Source: Candidatus Rhodoferax randersensis (lineage in GTDB: Bacteria > Pseudomonadota > Gammaproteobacteria > Burkholderiales > Burkholderiaceae_C). Taken from it: a DNA stretch of 64,000 nucleotides. The DNA lies in NCBI GenBank assembly GCA_016718155.1, contig JADKEH010000002.1:397284-461283 (forward strand). The letters run 5' to 3'. Both the position numbers and the translations under genes were made by a program. Positions 25,801 to 34,696 of this stretch are shown here, piece by piece. The notes below the pieces were generated by a model. That model saw only the letters and a list, made by a program, of their open reading frames with translations, made no database searches and was not told the DNA's origin. Position 1 is the stretch's first letter, and each line of letters opens with the position of its first letter.

Positions 25801-26577
25801 CTATTGGCTTGGCGGTTTGGTGGCATTGAGCTCCGCCAGCCGCTGTGGCGTCCCGACGTCCGTCCAGGCAACTAGGTACAGCTCCGCGCTCACCTGGCTC
25901 TGGTCCATGGCGGCACGCAGCAGCGGTGCCAGCGCCGCCTTGACGCCTTGTGGGTTGCCGGCGGGCACGCTGCAAAAGGGCGGCGCAAACAGCGCGGCGC
26001 GGTACAGGCCGATGGTGGAATAGGTGTACTTCGGCGGCGCGTCATTGAGCGCCAAGCCATCGGGCGACAAACCAAAATCGCCCTTTGGATTGTGCTCCGG
26101 GTTGGGCACCAGCCAGAGGTGCGCGAGCTTGCCGCTGGCAATAAAGTCATCAACCGCGGCTTGAGTAAAACGAAAGTCGGGCGCATGGATGTCGCCTGCC
26201 ATCAGCCAGAACACGTCGCCCAACAAAGGCAGGGCCCGCACAATGCCGCCGGCCGTTTCCAGTGCTTCACCAAAATCGCGCCCTTCATGCGAATAGGCAA
26301 TCGTCAGTTGCTCTGAATTCAGTAGCGACCCAGGCAATAGGGACGGACGACTCAGCGCAAACGTACTACCAAATTTGTCGACAATCTGCTCGCCCAGCCA
26401 GGCGGTGTTGACCACCACTTGCCTGAACCCACCGCGCGCCAGCGCTTCCAGGTGCCACTGCATCAGCGGTTTGCCGCGCACGGTCAGCAAGGGTTTGGGC
26501 GTGCTGTCGGTCAGCGGGCGCATGCGTTCGCCGCGACCCGCCGCCATGATCATGGCCTTCACTGGCGCTGCGTTCAT
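25801..26577 (-). CDS. murU: MurU-like nucleotidyltransferase (N-acetylmuramate-1-phosphate uridylyltransferase)
   Basis: A 258-residue sugar-phosphate nucleotidyltransferase. The N-terminal nucleotide-binding signature is MAAGRGERMRPLTDSTPKPLL, followed by GKPLMQWHLEALARGG, VNTAWLGEQI, and ETAGGIVRALPLLG with the metal-binding WLMAGD. In the MurU route of peptidoglycan recycling, this enzyme makes UDP-MurNAc and bypasses fosfomycin-sensitive MurA. It is longer than typical MurU (about 223 residues) because of an insertion around FALSRPSLLPGSLLNSEQ. The usual partner, an AmgK sugar kinase, is not visible next to it, so the assignment rests on sequence alone. Confidence 0.78.
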   Translation of the reverse strand: MNAAPVKAMIMAAGRGERMRPLTDSTPKPLLTVRGKPLMQWHLEALARGGFRQVVVNTAWLGEQIVDKFGSTFALSRPSLLPGSLLNSEQLTIAYSHEGRDFGEALETAGGIVRALPLLGDVFWLMAGDIHAPDFRFTQAAVDDFIASGKLAHLWLVPNPEHNPKGDFGLSPDGLALNDAPPKYTYSTIGLYRAALFAPPFCSVPAGNPQGVKAALAPLLRAAMDQSQVSAELYLVAWTDVGTPQRLAELNATKPPSQ

Positions 26578-26584
26578 GGGGAGG

Positions 26585-26905
26585 TCAAGCCAGCATCTCC
26601 AGCAGTACGGGATGCCAAGTCTTTTCATCGATCTTGCCCATCTTCTTGCCTAGCCTTGCTTTGTCTACGCTGCGAATTTGGTCGAGCAGGATACGTGCCC
26701 TTTTTCGTTGAAAAGTCAATTCAGGGCGACAACCCATGGGCTGCCCGGCGCTGGTGATGGGCGCGATGATGACCCGAGGCAAAGCGGCGTTCATGTCGTT
26801 GGGCGATACGACCAGCGCAGGGCGTGTCTTTTGAATTTCACTGCCGATGGTGGGATCGAGGTTGACCCAGTACACATCGCCGCGCGCAATGATCCGGCTC
26901 ACCAT
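26585..26905 (-). CDS. mazF: MazF/PemK-family endoribonuclease toxin
   Basis: A 106-residue toxin beginning MVSRIIARGDVYWVNLDPTIG, with KTRPALVVSPNDMN and VIIAPITSAGQPMG, the conserved RNA-binding and catalytic strands of the MazF fold, and LLDQIRSVDKARL in the C-terminal half. It cleaves mRNA at short sequences. The start overlaps the antitoxin 3' end by 7 bp. Confidence 0.93.
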   Translation of the reverse strand: MVSRIIARGDVYWVNLDPTIGSEIQKTRPALVVSPNDMNAALPRVIIAPITSAGQPMGCRPELTFQRKRARILLDQIRSVDKARLGKKMGKIDEKTWHPVLLEMLA

Positions 26906-27156
26906 ACCCACTCACCCTCATCCGCAAGGGGCACCGTGTCCCAGACCTGCGTCCGCGCAAACTCTTCGGCCAGCGCAGCACCTGACATGGGTGACCCAAA
27001 CCAGCCATCGCGCAGTTTGCGCTTAACAGGCTTGATCACAATCTGGCCGTCTTGCAATTGCATGTCGACCTGGTCTTCGATCTGGCACGATGCAAGAAAT
27101 GCAACCGGGATCAATATGCCCCGAGAGTTGCCGATTTGACGCAAGGTTGTCAGCAT
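26899..27156 (-). CDS. mazE: MazE-family (AbrB-like) antitoxin
   Basis: An 85-residue antitoxin. The N-terminal AbrB/SpoVT swapped-hairpin DNA-binding domain reads LRQIGNSRGILIPVAFL with IEDQVDMQLQDGQIVIKPV. The acidic, aromatic C-terminal tail (VWDTVPLADEGEWVW) is the part that wraps the toxin. GGAGG lies 9 bp before the ATG. The upstream region is strongly AT-rich. Confidence 0.93.
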   Translation of the reverse strand: MLTTLRQIGNSRGILIPVAFLASCQIEDQVDMQLQDGQIVIKPVKRKLRDGWFGSPMSGAALAEEFARTQVWDTVPLADEGEWVW

Positions 27157-27167
27157 GATTGACCTCC

Positions 27168-27195
27168 AGAATATGATAACAATATTATAACAATC
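27168..27195 (-). promoter_or_regulatory. mazEF promoter/operator
   Basis: Read on the minus strand, TTGTTAT occurs twice, 11 bp apart, and encloses a TATAAT at 27189-27184 that would serve as the -10 element. The repeated heptamer overlapping the -10 is a reasonable MazE-MazF binding site. No good -35 hexamer was found. Confidence 0.45.
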
Positions 27196-27227
27196 GGAAG
27201 CTGCTCGGAACTTGTCTCACGCCGCGT

Positions 27228-27608
27228 TCAGGCGTCAATCGCGCCGCGCTGCAACTGCTTGCGTTGCACCCGCTGCGGCGCGAACAGTGCCAGCAAGGCC
27301 TCCATCAAGGCCTGCGCCTTGGCCGAGTGGTCGCCGCCAAAGTTGCACACATAGACGTCGAGTGTCACCGCGCCCTGCTCGGGCCAGGTGTGCACGCACA
27401 GGTGCGATTCGGCCAGCAGCACCGTGGCGGTCACGCCCGAGGGGCCCAGTTCGGTGGCCGGGAAGGCGTGGAACAACTGCCCCACTGCCTGCAGGCCGGC
27501 TGCTTCAACGGCAGCCACACAACGCTGCCCCAGTGCGCTGGCGTCCACCAGCCAAGTGGGCTCGCACTGGCAGTGGTAAAGGTCGGCGGTGAGGTGCAGT
27601 CCGTGCAT
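27228..27608 (-). CDS. speD: S-adenosylmethionine decarboxylase proenzyme (class 1B)
   Basis: A 126-residue pyruvoyl enzyme. It self-cleaves at the Ser of LAESHLCVHTWPE to generate the pyruvoyl group, then decarboxylates SAM to supply aminopropyl groups for spermidine synthesis. HLTADLYHC and the strand TLDVYVCNFGGD are also characteristic. The length matches short bacterial or archaeal-type SpeD. The start at 27608 (MHGLHLTADLY) fits the family; the frame is open 17 codons further upstream. It is divergent from tkt. It is the likely donor source for the spermidine-synthase-like enzyme at 4.2 kb. Confidence 0.92.
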   Translation of the reverse strand: MHGLHLTADLYHCQCEPTWLVDASALGQRCVAAVEAAGLQAVGQLFHAFPATELGPSGVTATVLLAESHLCVHTWPEQGAVTLDVYVCNFGGDHSAKAQALMEALLALFAPQRVQRKQLQRGAIDA

Positions 27609-27682
27609 GGGGCAGACTATACGCAAGCCAAGGCGGTTCCTCGCCCGCACGCGCAACAAATTCGGCCGTGCGCCGCGCCCGG

Positions 27683-27688
27683 TAAAAT
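27683..27688 (+). promoter_or_regulatory. Possible -10 element of tkt
   Basis: GG-TAAAAT lies 44 bp upstream of the chosen tkt start. No convincing -35 is visible. If it is the -10, the in-frame ATG at 27687 cannot be the start codon, supporting 27717 or 27732. Confidence 0.35.
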
Positions 27689-27731
27689 GTCGGGTTTCCC
27701 CCTACCTCACACCACAATGGACTTGGTACCG

Positions 27732-29780
27732 ATGGCTGATACGACCACCCCCAACACCGCGACCCAAGCCGACATGGCCAATGCCATCCGTGCGCTGGCC
27801 ATGGATGCCGTGCAGCAGGCCAACTCCGGCCACCCCGGCGCGCCCATGGGCATGGCCGACATGGCGGTGGGGCTGTGGAGCAAGCACCTCAAGCACAACC
27901 CGGCCAACCCCAAGTGGCTGGACCGCGACCGTTTCGTGCTGTCCAACGGCCATGGTTCGATGCTGATCTATGCCTTGCTGCACCTCACCGGCTACAAGCT
28001 GCCGATGAGCGAGCTGAAGAACTTCCGCCAGTTGCACAGCAAGACCGCCGGCCACCCCGAAGTCGGCGTCACGCCTGGCGTCGAGACCACCACCGGCCCG
28101 CTGGGCCAGGGCATCACCAACGCCGTGGGCATGGCGCTGGCCGAAAAGCTCCTGGCCAAGGAGTTCAACCGCAAGGACGGTGAGGTCCAGCACGATATCG
28201 TCAACCACCACACCTACGTGTTCATGGGCGACGGCTGCCTGATGGAAGGCATCAGCCACGAAGCCGTGGCGTTGGCTGGTGCCTGGAAGCTCAACAAGCT
28301 GATTGCCTTGTACGACGACAACGGCATCTCCATCGACGGTCACGTGACGCCCTGGTTCATCGACAACACCGCGCTGCGCTTTGTGGCCTGTGGCTGGAAC
28401 GTGCTGGGCCCGATCAACGGCCATGACGCAGAGCTGGTGGCCAGCACCCTGGCCGAAGCGAAGAAATCGGAAGAGCGCCCAACGCTGATCATCTGCAAGA
28501 CCTCCATCGGCAAGGGCAGCCCAAACCGTGCCAACACCGCCAAGGCCCATGGCGAGCCCCTGGGTGCTGAAGAAATCAAACTCACGCGCGAAGCCCTGGG
28601 CTGGCCGCACGCCCCCTTTGTGGTGCCCAAAGACATCTATGCCGCCTGGGACGCCAAGGCCGCTGGCGCCGCGTCCGAACAAGCCTGGAACGACAAGTTC
28701 GCCGCCTACAAGGCAGCTCACCCGGAGCTCGCCAAAGAGTTGGTGCGCCGCATGAAGGGCGAGTTGCCCAAGCACTTTGCCCAAGTGGCGGTGGACACCG
28801 CCGTGGCCGCCCACACCAAAGCCGAGACGGTCGCCTCGCGCAAGGCCTCGCAGCTGGCACTCGAAGCCTTCACCGCCGCCCTGCCCGAGATGCTGGGCGG
28901 CTCGGCCGACCTGACTGGCTCCAACCTGACCAACACCAAGTCCACGCCCAGTCTGCGTTTCGACTTCACGGGTGAGAGCAATGGCGGGCGCCACATCAAC
29001 TACGGCGTGCGCGAGTTCGGCATGGCGGCGGTCATGAACGGCATCGCGCTGCACGGTGGCTTCATCCCCTACGGCGGCACTTTCCTGACCTTCAGCGACT
29101 ACAGCCGCAACGCCATTCGCATGGCCGCGCTGATGAAGTTGCGCGTGGTGCACGTGTTCACGCACGACTCGATTGGCCTGGGCGAAGATGGCCCTACCCA
29201 CCAGTCGATCGAACACGCGGCCAGCCTGCGGCTGATCCCCAATCTGGATGTCTGGCGTCCCGGTGACACCGCCGAGACCGCCGTGGCGTGGACCGTGGCG
29301 CTGCAGAACAAGAGCAAGCCCACGGCCTTGTTGCTCAGCCGCCAGAACATCAACTACGCGCCCAAGTCCGGCCTGGCCGACATCAGCAAGGGCGCCTACG
29401 TGTTGGCCGAGCCGAGCGAAGTCGGCCTCAAGAAGAAGGCCCAGGCCGTCATCATCGCCACCGGCTCCGAAGTGCAACTGGCACTCAAGGCACAAGAGCT
29501 TCTTGCTGCTAAAAAAATAGCTGTGCGGGTCGTCTCCATGCCCAGTACCACCACGTTTGACAAACAAAACGAAGCCTACAAGAGTGCCGTGTTGCCGGCC
29601 GGCGTGCCGCGCATTGCGGTCGAGATGGGTGTCACCGATGGCTGGTGGAAATACGGCTGCGCCGCCGTGGTGGGTATTGACACCTACGGCGAGTCAGCCC
29701 CGGCGCCGGTGCTGTTCAAGCTGTTTGGTTTCACGCCGGAGAACGTGGCGGAAACCGTGCAAACGGTATTGGGTAAGTAG
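27732..29780 (+). CDS. tkt: Transketolase
   Basis: A 682-residue thiamine-diphosphate enzyme of the pentose-phosphate (and Calvin) pathway that moves two-carbon units between sugar phosphates. Visible motifs: QQANSGHPGAPMGMADM at the N-terminus, the ThDP-binding GDGCLMEGISHEA with DDNGISID, the middle-domain HDSIGLGEDGPTHQSIEH, and the C-terminal domain with ATGSEVQLALKAQELL. Starts at 27717 and 27687 are also in frame. It is followed by gap 195 bp downstream, with a repeat copy between them, a pairing common in Burkholderiales carbon metabolism. Confidence 0.95.
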   Translation: MADTTTPNTATQADMANAIRALAMDAVQQANSGHPGAPMGMADMAVGLWSKHLKHNPANPKWLDRDRFVLSNGHGSMLIYALLHLTGYKLPMSELKNFRQLHSKTAGHPEVGVTPGVETTTGPLGQGITNAVGMALAEKLLAKEFNRKDGEVQHDIVNHHTYVFMGDGCLMEGISHEAVALAGAWKLNKLIALYDDNGISIDGHVTPWFIDNTALRFVACGWNVLGPINGHDAELVASTLAEAKKSEERPTLIICKTSIGKGSPNRANTAKAHGEPLGAEEIKLTREALGWPHAPFVVPKDIYAAWDAKAAGAASEQAWNDKFAAYKAAHPELAKELVRRMKGELPKHFAQVAVDTAVAAHTKAETVASRKASQLALEAFTAALPEMLGGSADLTGSNLTNTKSTPSLRFDFTGESNGGRHINYGVREFGMAAVMNGIALHGGFIPYGGTFLTFSDYSRNAIRMAALMKLRVVHVFTHDSIGLGEDGPTHQSIEHAASLRLIPNLDVWRPGDTAETAVAWTVALQNKSKPTALLLSRQNINYAPKSGLADISKGAYVLAEPSEVGLKKKAQAVIIATGSEVQLALKAQELLAAKKIAVRVVSMPSTTTFDKQNEAYKSAVLPAGVPRIAVEMGVTDGWWKYGCAAVVGIDTYGESAPAPVLFKLFGFTPENVAETVQTVLGK

Positions 29781-29812
29781 TTCACTCGCAAGGGGCCTAT
29801 GTACATTGAGTT

Positions 29813-29937
29813 GTCATTGCGAGCGCAGCGCGGCAATCCAGGAAGTCATGGATTGCCGCGCTGCGCCTCGCGATGACGATGCAGGTTCAAGGTCCGTGTG
29901 CGGTATCGGCCCGGATTCGGGAGGCTCGCAATGACGG
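29813..29937. repeat. Dispersed CGTCATTGCGAG-type repeat, copy 2
   Basis: It occupies most of the 195-bp tkt-gap spacer. It opens GTCATTGCGAGCGCAGCGCGG; a foldback pairs CGCGGCAATCCA with TGGATTGCCGCG. It closes with a 56-bp 3' block (29882-29937) that recurs at 36814-36869 with only three differences. Confidence 0.75.
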
Positions 29938-29975
29938 GCCTTAGCGCTTCAGGTTTTTAACTCGTGGAGATGTTT

Positions 29976-30974
<999 letters not shown>

Positions 30975-30992
30975 GCGGTTCTTGCGGCCATG

Positions 30993-31020
30993 AAAAACGC
31001 GCCTTCGGGCGCGTTTTGTT
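30993..31020 (+). terminator. Rho-independent terminator after gap
   Basis: AAAACGCGCC (30994-31003), loop TTCG, GGCGCGTTTT (31008-31017), then GTTT. A perfect 10-bp stem with a stable tetraloop, 20 bp after the gap stop codon. Confidence 0.92.
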
Positions 31021-31080
31021 TAGCCCGCGCCACGGCTGCAACCCTGCCGTGCCAAAATGGAACAACAGTGACCCCATCAC

Positions 31081-31248
31081 ATTGACGTTTCCCAAATGCA
31101 TGAAGCAGACCCGTCATTGCGAGCGTAGCGCGTTGCCGCGTCGCTTGCGCTCCTCGCAATGACGGTTTTATCAAGGGCACATCCACCGTGGATTGCCGCG
31201 CACGCGCAGTACGGGTCCTGGATTGCTTCACTTCGTTCGTAATGACGA
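31081..31248. repeat. Dispersed CGTCATTGCGAG-type repeat, copy 3, with extended left flank
   Basis: The spacer between gap and phoX (316 bp) holds only the terminator and this repeat. The core starts at 31112 (CGTCATTGCGAGCGTAGCG) and ends at 31248 (CGTAATGACGACG), with an internal CGCAATGACG. The 31 bp to its left, beginning ATTGACGTTTCCCAAATGCA, recur beside copy 5 at 52525. Confidence 0.7.
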
Positions 31249-31290
31249 CGCGTTGCGGCGGCCCGTCCCACAAGTTTTCAGGAGATCAGC

Positions 31291-33216
31291 ATGGCTAAAG
31301 ACTTCGACACGATGGAAGACAGCAACCGTTCTTCCAACCTCAGCATCCATGACGTCATCAACGCCTCGCGGCGAACGCTGCTCAAAGGTGGCGCGGCGGC
31401 ATCGCTGGCGGCCATCGTGGCGCCGCTGGGCGCATCACTGACAGCCTGTGCGGCGATGGGCCCGCATCGGCCAAAAATGGGCTTCAAGGGGGTGCCGATC
31501 GGCATGGGGGACAAACTGGTCGTCCCCGAGGGGTATGTCGCCACGCCCATTGCACGATGGGGTGAGCCGATCGGCATCGCCGGGAACATGCCGGCCTTCA
31601 AGATCGACGGCTCCAATTCGGCGGCTGATCAGGCGGTGCAGTTGGGCATGCACCACGACGGGCTTGAATACTTTCCGCTGGATGGCTCGCGCCGTGGGCT
31701 GATTGCGTTGAACCATGAATACGCCGATGACGGACTGCTGCACGTCGGTGGGTTCGCCAACATGGATGCAGAGAAGGTTAAGAAGTCTCAAAACGCACAT
31801 GGCTTGTCGGTGTACGAAGTTGAATTGAAAGACGGTACCTGGGCGATGGTGCGTCCGTCGCGTTTCGCCCGTCGCTTCACGATGGACACGCCCTTTGTCG
31901 TTGGCGGTCCGGCTGCGGGGCACGCCATGATGCGCACCTCCGCTGACCCGGCCGGTCGCACCGTGCTGGGCACACTGAACAACTGCGCGTCGAGTCAGAC
32001 GCCGTGGGGCACCTATTTGTCGGGCGAGGAGAACTGGGCGTTCTATTTTGGCGCGGGTGACAACCCGACGCCGCATCAGCGCCGCTGGGGTGCGCGCAAG
32101 GACGGCTCTTACCAGTGGGAAAAGTTCGACCCCCGTTTTGACCTGCGCCAAAACCCCAACGAGTTCAACCGCTTTGGCTGGGTGGTGGAGGTGGACCCGA
32201 TGGACCCCACCAGCACGCCGGTGAAACGCACCGCACTGGGCCGCGCCGCACACGAGGGCGCCTGGGTCGGCGTCACCCGGGATGGCCGGGCGGTGGTGTA
32301 TTCCGGCGAAGATGCGCGCTTTGAATACATCTACAAATTTGTCAGCCGCGACAAGATCCGCCCCGCCGGTGGCGGGTTGACCAAGGCGCAGGCCAACAAG
32401 GACCTGCTCGACCATGGCACCTTGTTTGTGGCCCGATTTGATGCCGATGGCACCGGCCGCTGGTTGCCGTTGGTACACGGTCAGGGTCCGCTGACGGCTG
32501 CCAACGGTTTTGCCGATCAGGGCGAGGTCGTGATCAAGGCGCGCCAAGCCAGTGACTTGCTGGGCGCCACCAAAATGGACCGCCCCGAGTGGCTGGCGAT
32601 CGACCCGACCAATGGATGGGTCTACTGCACGCTTACCAACAACACCTCGCGGGGTCAGCCCAACCAGCCCGGCGTAGACGCCGCCAACCCACGTGCCAAC
32701 AACACCATGGGCCAGATCATCCGCTGGAAGGACCAAGGCGACTTTGATGGTGTTGGTTTCGAATGGAATCTGCTGGCGCTGGCCGGTGATCCGGCCAATG
32801 AGCGACCCGAGGCCAAAGGCAATATCAAGGGGGACATCTATGGCTGCCCGGACGGTCTTGCCTTTGACCAGCGCGGCCTGCTGTGGATCCAGACCGATGC
32901 CCACGCCACCCAGATGTACAAAGGCGAATTCAAGGGCATCGGCAACAACCAGATGCTGGCCTGCGATCCGGCGACCGGGGAAACCCGGCGCTTTCTGACC
33001 GGGCCGACCAATTGCGAAATCACCGGCATCACCTTCACGCCGGATGGCACCACGGTTTTCATCAGCGTGCAGCACCCCGGCGAGACCCCGACGGACCGCA
33101 GCGACCCAAAGGACCCCGCCAAATACTCCAACTGGCCCGACTACACACCGGGTGGGCGGCCGCGCTCCTCCAACGTGGCGATCCGCAAAAAGGATGGTGG
33201 CGTGATCGGAACTTGA
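31291..33216 (+). CDS. phoX: PhoX-family (DUF839) phosphatase, Tat-exported
   Basis: A 641-residue periplasmic phosphatase of the PhoX family, which uses iron and calcium and releases phosphate from organic phosphoesters. A Tat signal is present near residue 27 (SRRTLLKGGAAASLAAIVAP). Family motifs: LNNCASSQTPWGTYLSGEEN, EDARFEYIYKFVS, DRPEWLAIDP and TNCEITGITFTPDG with the closing HPGE. It has no Pho-box-like repeats upstream, only a terminator and a repeat copy, unlike the second phoX at 47.2 kb. Its stop codon abuts that of the convergent GST gene. Confidence 0.9.
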   Translation: MAKDFDTMEDSNRSSNLSIHDVINASRRTLLKGGAAASLAAIVAPLGASLTACAAMGPHRPKMGFKGVPIGMGDKLVVPEGYVATPIARWGEPIGIAGNMPAFKIDGSNSAADQAVQLGMHHDGLEYFPLDGSRRGLIALNHEYADDGLLHVGGFANMDAEKVKKSQNAHGLSVYEVELKDGTWAMVRPSRFARRFTMDTPFVVGGPAAGHAMMRTSADPAGRTVLGTLNNCASSQTPWGTYLSGEENWAFYFGAGDNPTPHQRRWGARKDGSYQWEKFDPRFDLRQNPNEFNRFGWVVEVDPMDPTSTPVKRTALGRAAHEGAWVGVTRDGRAVVYSGEDARFEYIYKFVSRDKIRPAGGGLTKAQANKDLLDHGTLFVARFDADGTGRWLPLVHGQGPLTAANGFADQGEVVIKARQASDLLGATKMDRPEWLAIDPTNGWVYCTLTNNTSRGQPNQPGVDAANPRANNTMGQIIRWKDQGDFDGVGFEWNLLALAGDPANERPEAKGNIKGDIYGCPDGLAFDQRGLLWIQTDAHATQMYKGEFKGIGNNQMLACDPATGETRRFLTGPTNCEITGITFTPDGTTVFISVQHPGETPTDRSDPKDPAKYSNWPDYTPGGRPRSSNVAIRKKDGGVIGT

Positions 33217-33930
33217 TCAGCGCGCGGGTATCGCCAGCCCCTTGCGCACGGCTGGCCGCGCCACAAACGCCGCCAGGGCGCGCGTCACATGCGGAAAGTC
33301 TTGCATGCCGACCAGGTCAGCGGCCTCGTAGCGCTCAATCAGGTTGCGTACCCAGGGGAAGACCGCGATGTCAGCAATGGTGTAGCCGTCGCCCATGATC
33401 CAGGTGCGCGCGGCCAGGCGCTGGTTGAGCACGCCCAGCAGGCGCTTGCTCTCAGCCACGTAGCGGCCCAGCGGGCGCTTGTCCTCATAGTCCTTGCCTG
33501 CAAACACCTTGAAGAACCCAACTTGCCCGAACATCGGCCCAACGCCGCCCATCTGCCACATCAGCCACTGAATCGTCTCGTAGCGTTGCGCGGCATCCTG
33601 CGGGATGAACTGACCCGTCTTCTCCGCCAGGTACAACAGAATCGCGCCGGACTCGAACAGCGCCAGCGGCTTGCCGCCCGGACCATCGGGGTCGATGATG
33701 GCCGGAATCTTGTTGTTGGGGTTGAGCGACAAAAACTCTGGCGACATCTGGTCGTTGGTCTCAAAGCTGACCAGATGGGGCTCGTAGGGCAGGCCCAGTT
33801 CTTCGAGCATGATCGACACCTTCACGCCGTTGGGCGTGGTCAGCGAGTAAAGCTGCAGCCGATCGGGATGTTGGGCGGGCCATTTGTGGGTGATGGGGTG
33901 GTCGATCCTCGGGGCGGCGTGGTCAGTCAT
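33217..33930 (-). CDS. Glutathione S-transferase, nu class (YfcG/YghU-like)
   Basis: A 237-residue GST. The thioredoxin-fold half carries SLTTPNGVKVSIMLEELGLPY, where the Thr-Pro-Asn replaces the usual active-site Ser or Tyr, as in YfcG/YghU disulfide-bond reductases. NPNNKIPAIIDPDGP and LFESGAILLYLAEKTG bind glutathione. The helical half has QWLMWQMGGVGPMFGQVGFF and GDGYTIADIAVFPWV. The start at 33930 (MTDHAAPRID) is chosen over a frame open 34 codons upstream. Confidence 0.92.
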   Translation of the reverse strand: MTDHAAPRIDHPITHKWPAQHPDRLQLYSLTTPNGVKVSIMLEELGLPYEPHLVSFETNDQMSPEFLSLNPNNKIPAIIDPDGPGGKPLALFESGAILLYLAEKTGQFIPQDAAQRYETIQWLMWQMGGVGPMFGQVGFFKVFAGKDYEDKRPLGRYVAESKRLLGVLNQRLAARTWIMGDGYTIADIAVFPWVRNLIERYEAADLVGMQDFPHVTRALAAFVARPAVRKGLAIPAR

Positions 33931-34028
33931 GGTCAAGGTCCTTTGAGAGGGCGGCGAACAGCGCCCAGAAATCCGAATTGTCGGTGCGAAGTCGATTCCC
34001 TGCAGCCGCCCGGCCCGGCGTGCCAAGC

Positions 34029-34679
34029 TCACCGGCTGAAGTTCAAGAAGTGCCCCTTGTAGGCTTCACCTGTGCACTGAGTGACGCCGGCCCGCTGCAC
34101 ATCCGACACGTAACCCCGTGCCACCATGCTGCGGCAGAAGGCGGTGCGGTTGCCGCGATCGGGGTCCAGCACGATGATGTTGGCCCGCTCGTTGGCGTGT
34201 AAGTCAATAAAGGTGGCCAGCGCTTCGGGCTGGTTGCGCTCGTACAGCACATCGCTGGCAATGATCAGGTCGAACCTGCCCAGCGCCAGGTTCTCGCGGT
34301 TCCAGTGACCGGTCTGGTACTTCAATCGCGGCAAGTGGTTAAGGCGCAGGTTCTCCCGCAGAAACCCTTCAGTCAGCGGATGGCAGTCGCTGGCCGTGAT
34401 GTCGCCCAGACGACGGTGAATCACCAGACTGGCCAGCGCCAGGCCACAGCCCACTTCCAGAATGCGTTTGCCGTTGATGTGGTAAGTCTGCATGGCATTG
34501 GCCAGCATGCGCGCCGAGGGCCACACCATGCCAAACAGCGGCCAGGACGCGCACGAGATGCCGGCGGCCAGCGCCGCGCCATCGGGGTCGGCATACTGCT
34601 GGCGGTCAAGCAGTGAACGGATCTCGAAGTTCGAACTACCCAACAAGTGGGTTTCGTGTTTGACCTGGTAGCCTGGCAT
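34029..34679 (-). CDS. Class I SAM methyltransferase, protein-lysine-methyltransferase-like
   Basis: A 216-residue methyltransferase. SAM-binding motif I is ILEVGCGLALASLVIHRR, motif II ITASDCHP, and DLIIASDVLYER matches the methyltransferase-16 (FAM86/METTL21-like) group that methylates proteins. The substrate is unknown. It lies 17 bp downstream of pepF on the same strand and is probably cotranscribed. Confidence 0.82.
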   Translation of the reverse strand: MPGYQVKHETHLLGSSNFEIRSLLDRQQYADPDGAALAAGISCASWPLFGMVWPSARMLANAMQTYHINGKRILEVGCGLALASLVIHRRLGDITASDCHPLTEGFLRENLRLNHLPRLKYQTGHWNRENLALGRFDLIIASDVLYERNQPEALATFIDLHANERANIIVLDPDRGNRTAFCRSMVARGYVSDVQRAGVTQCTGEAYKGHFLNFSR

Positions 34680-34696
34680 CGGTTAGCGCCTGTGCC

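Noticed and set aside
27702..29567. 621-codon open frame antisense to transketolase
   Set aside because: It is a GC-rich shadow of tkt codons, its translation is repetitive and low-complexity, and the sense strand is a clear transketolase.
31435..33075. 546-codon open frame antisense to phoX
   Set aside because: Same cause: third-position GC bias opens the reverse frame; no motifs and no ribosome-binding site.
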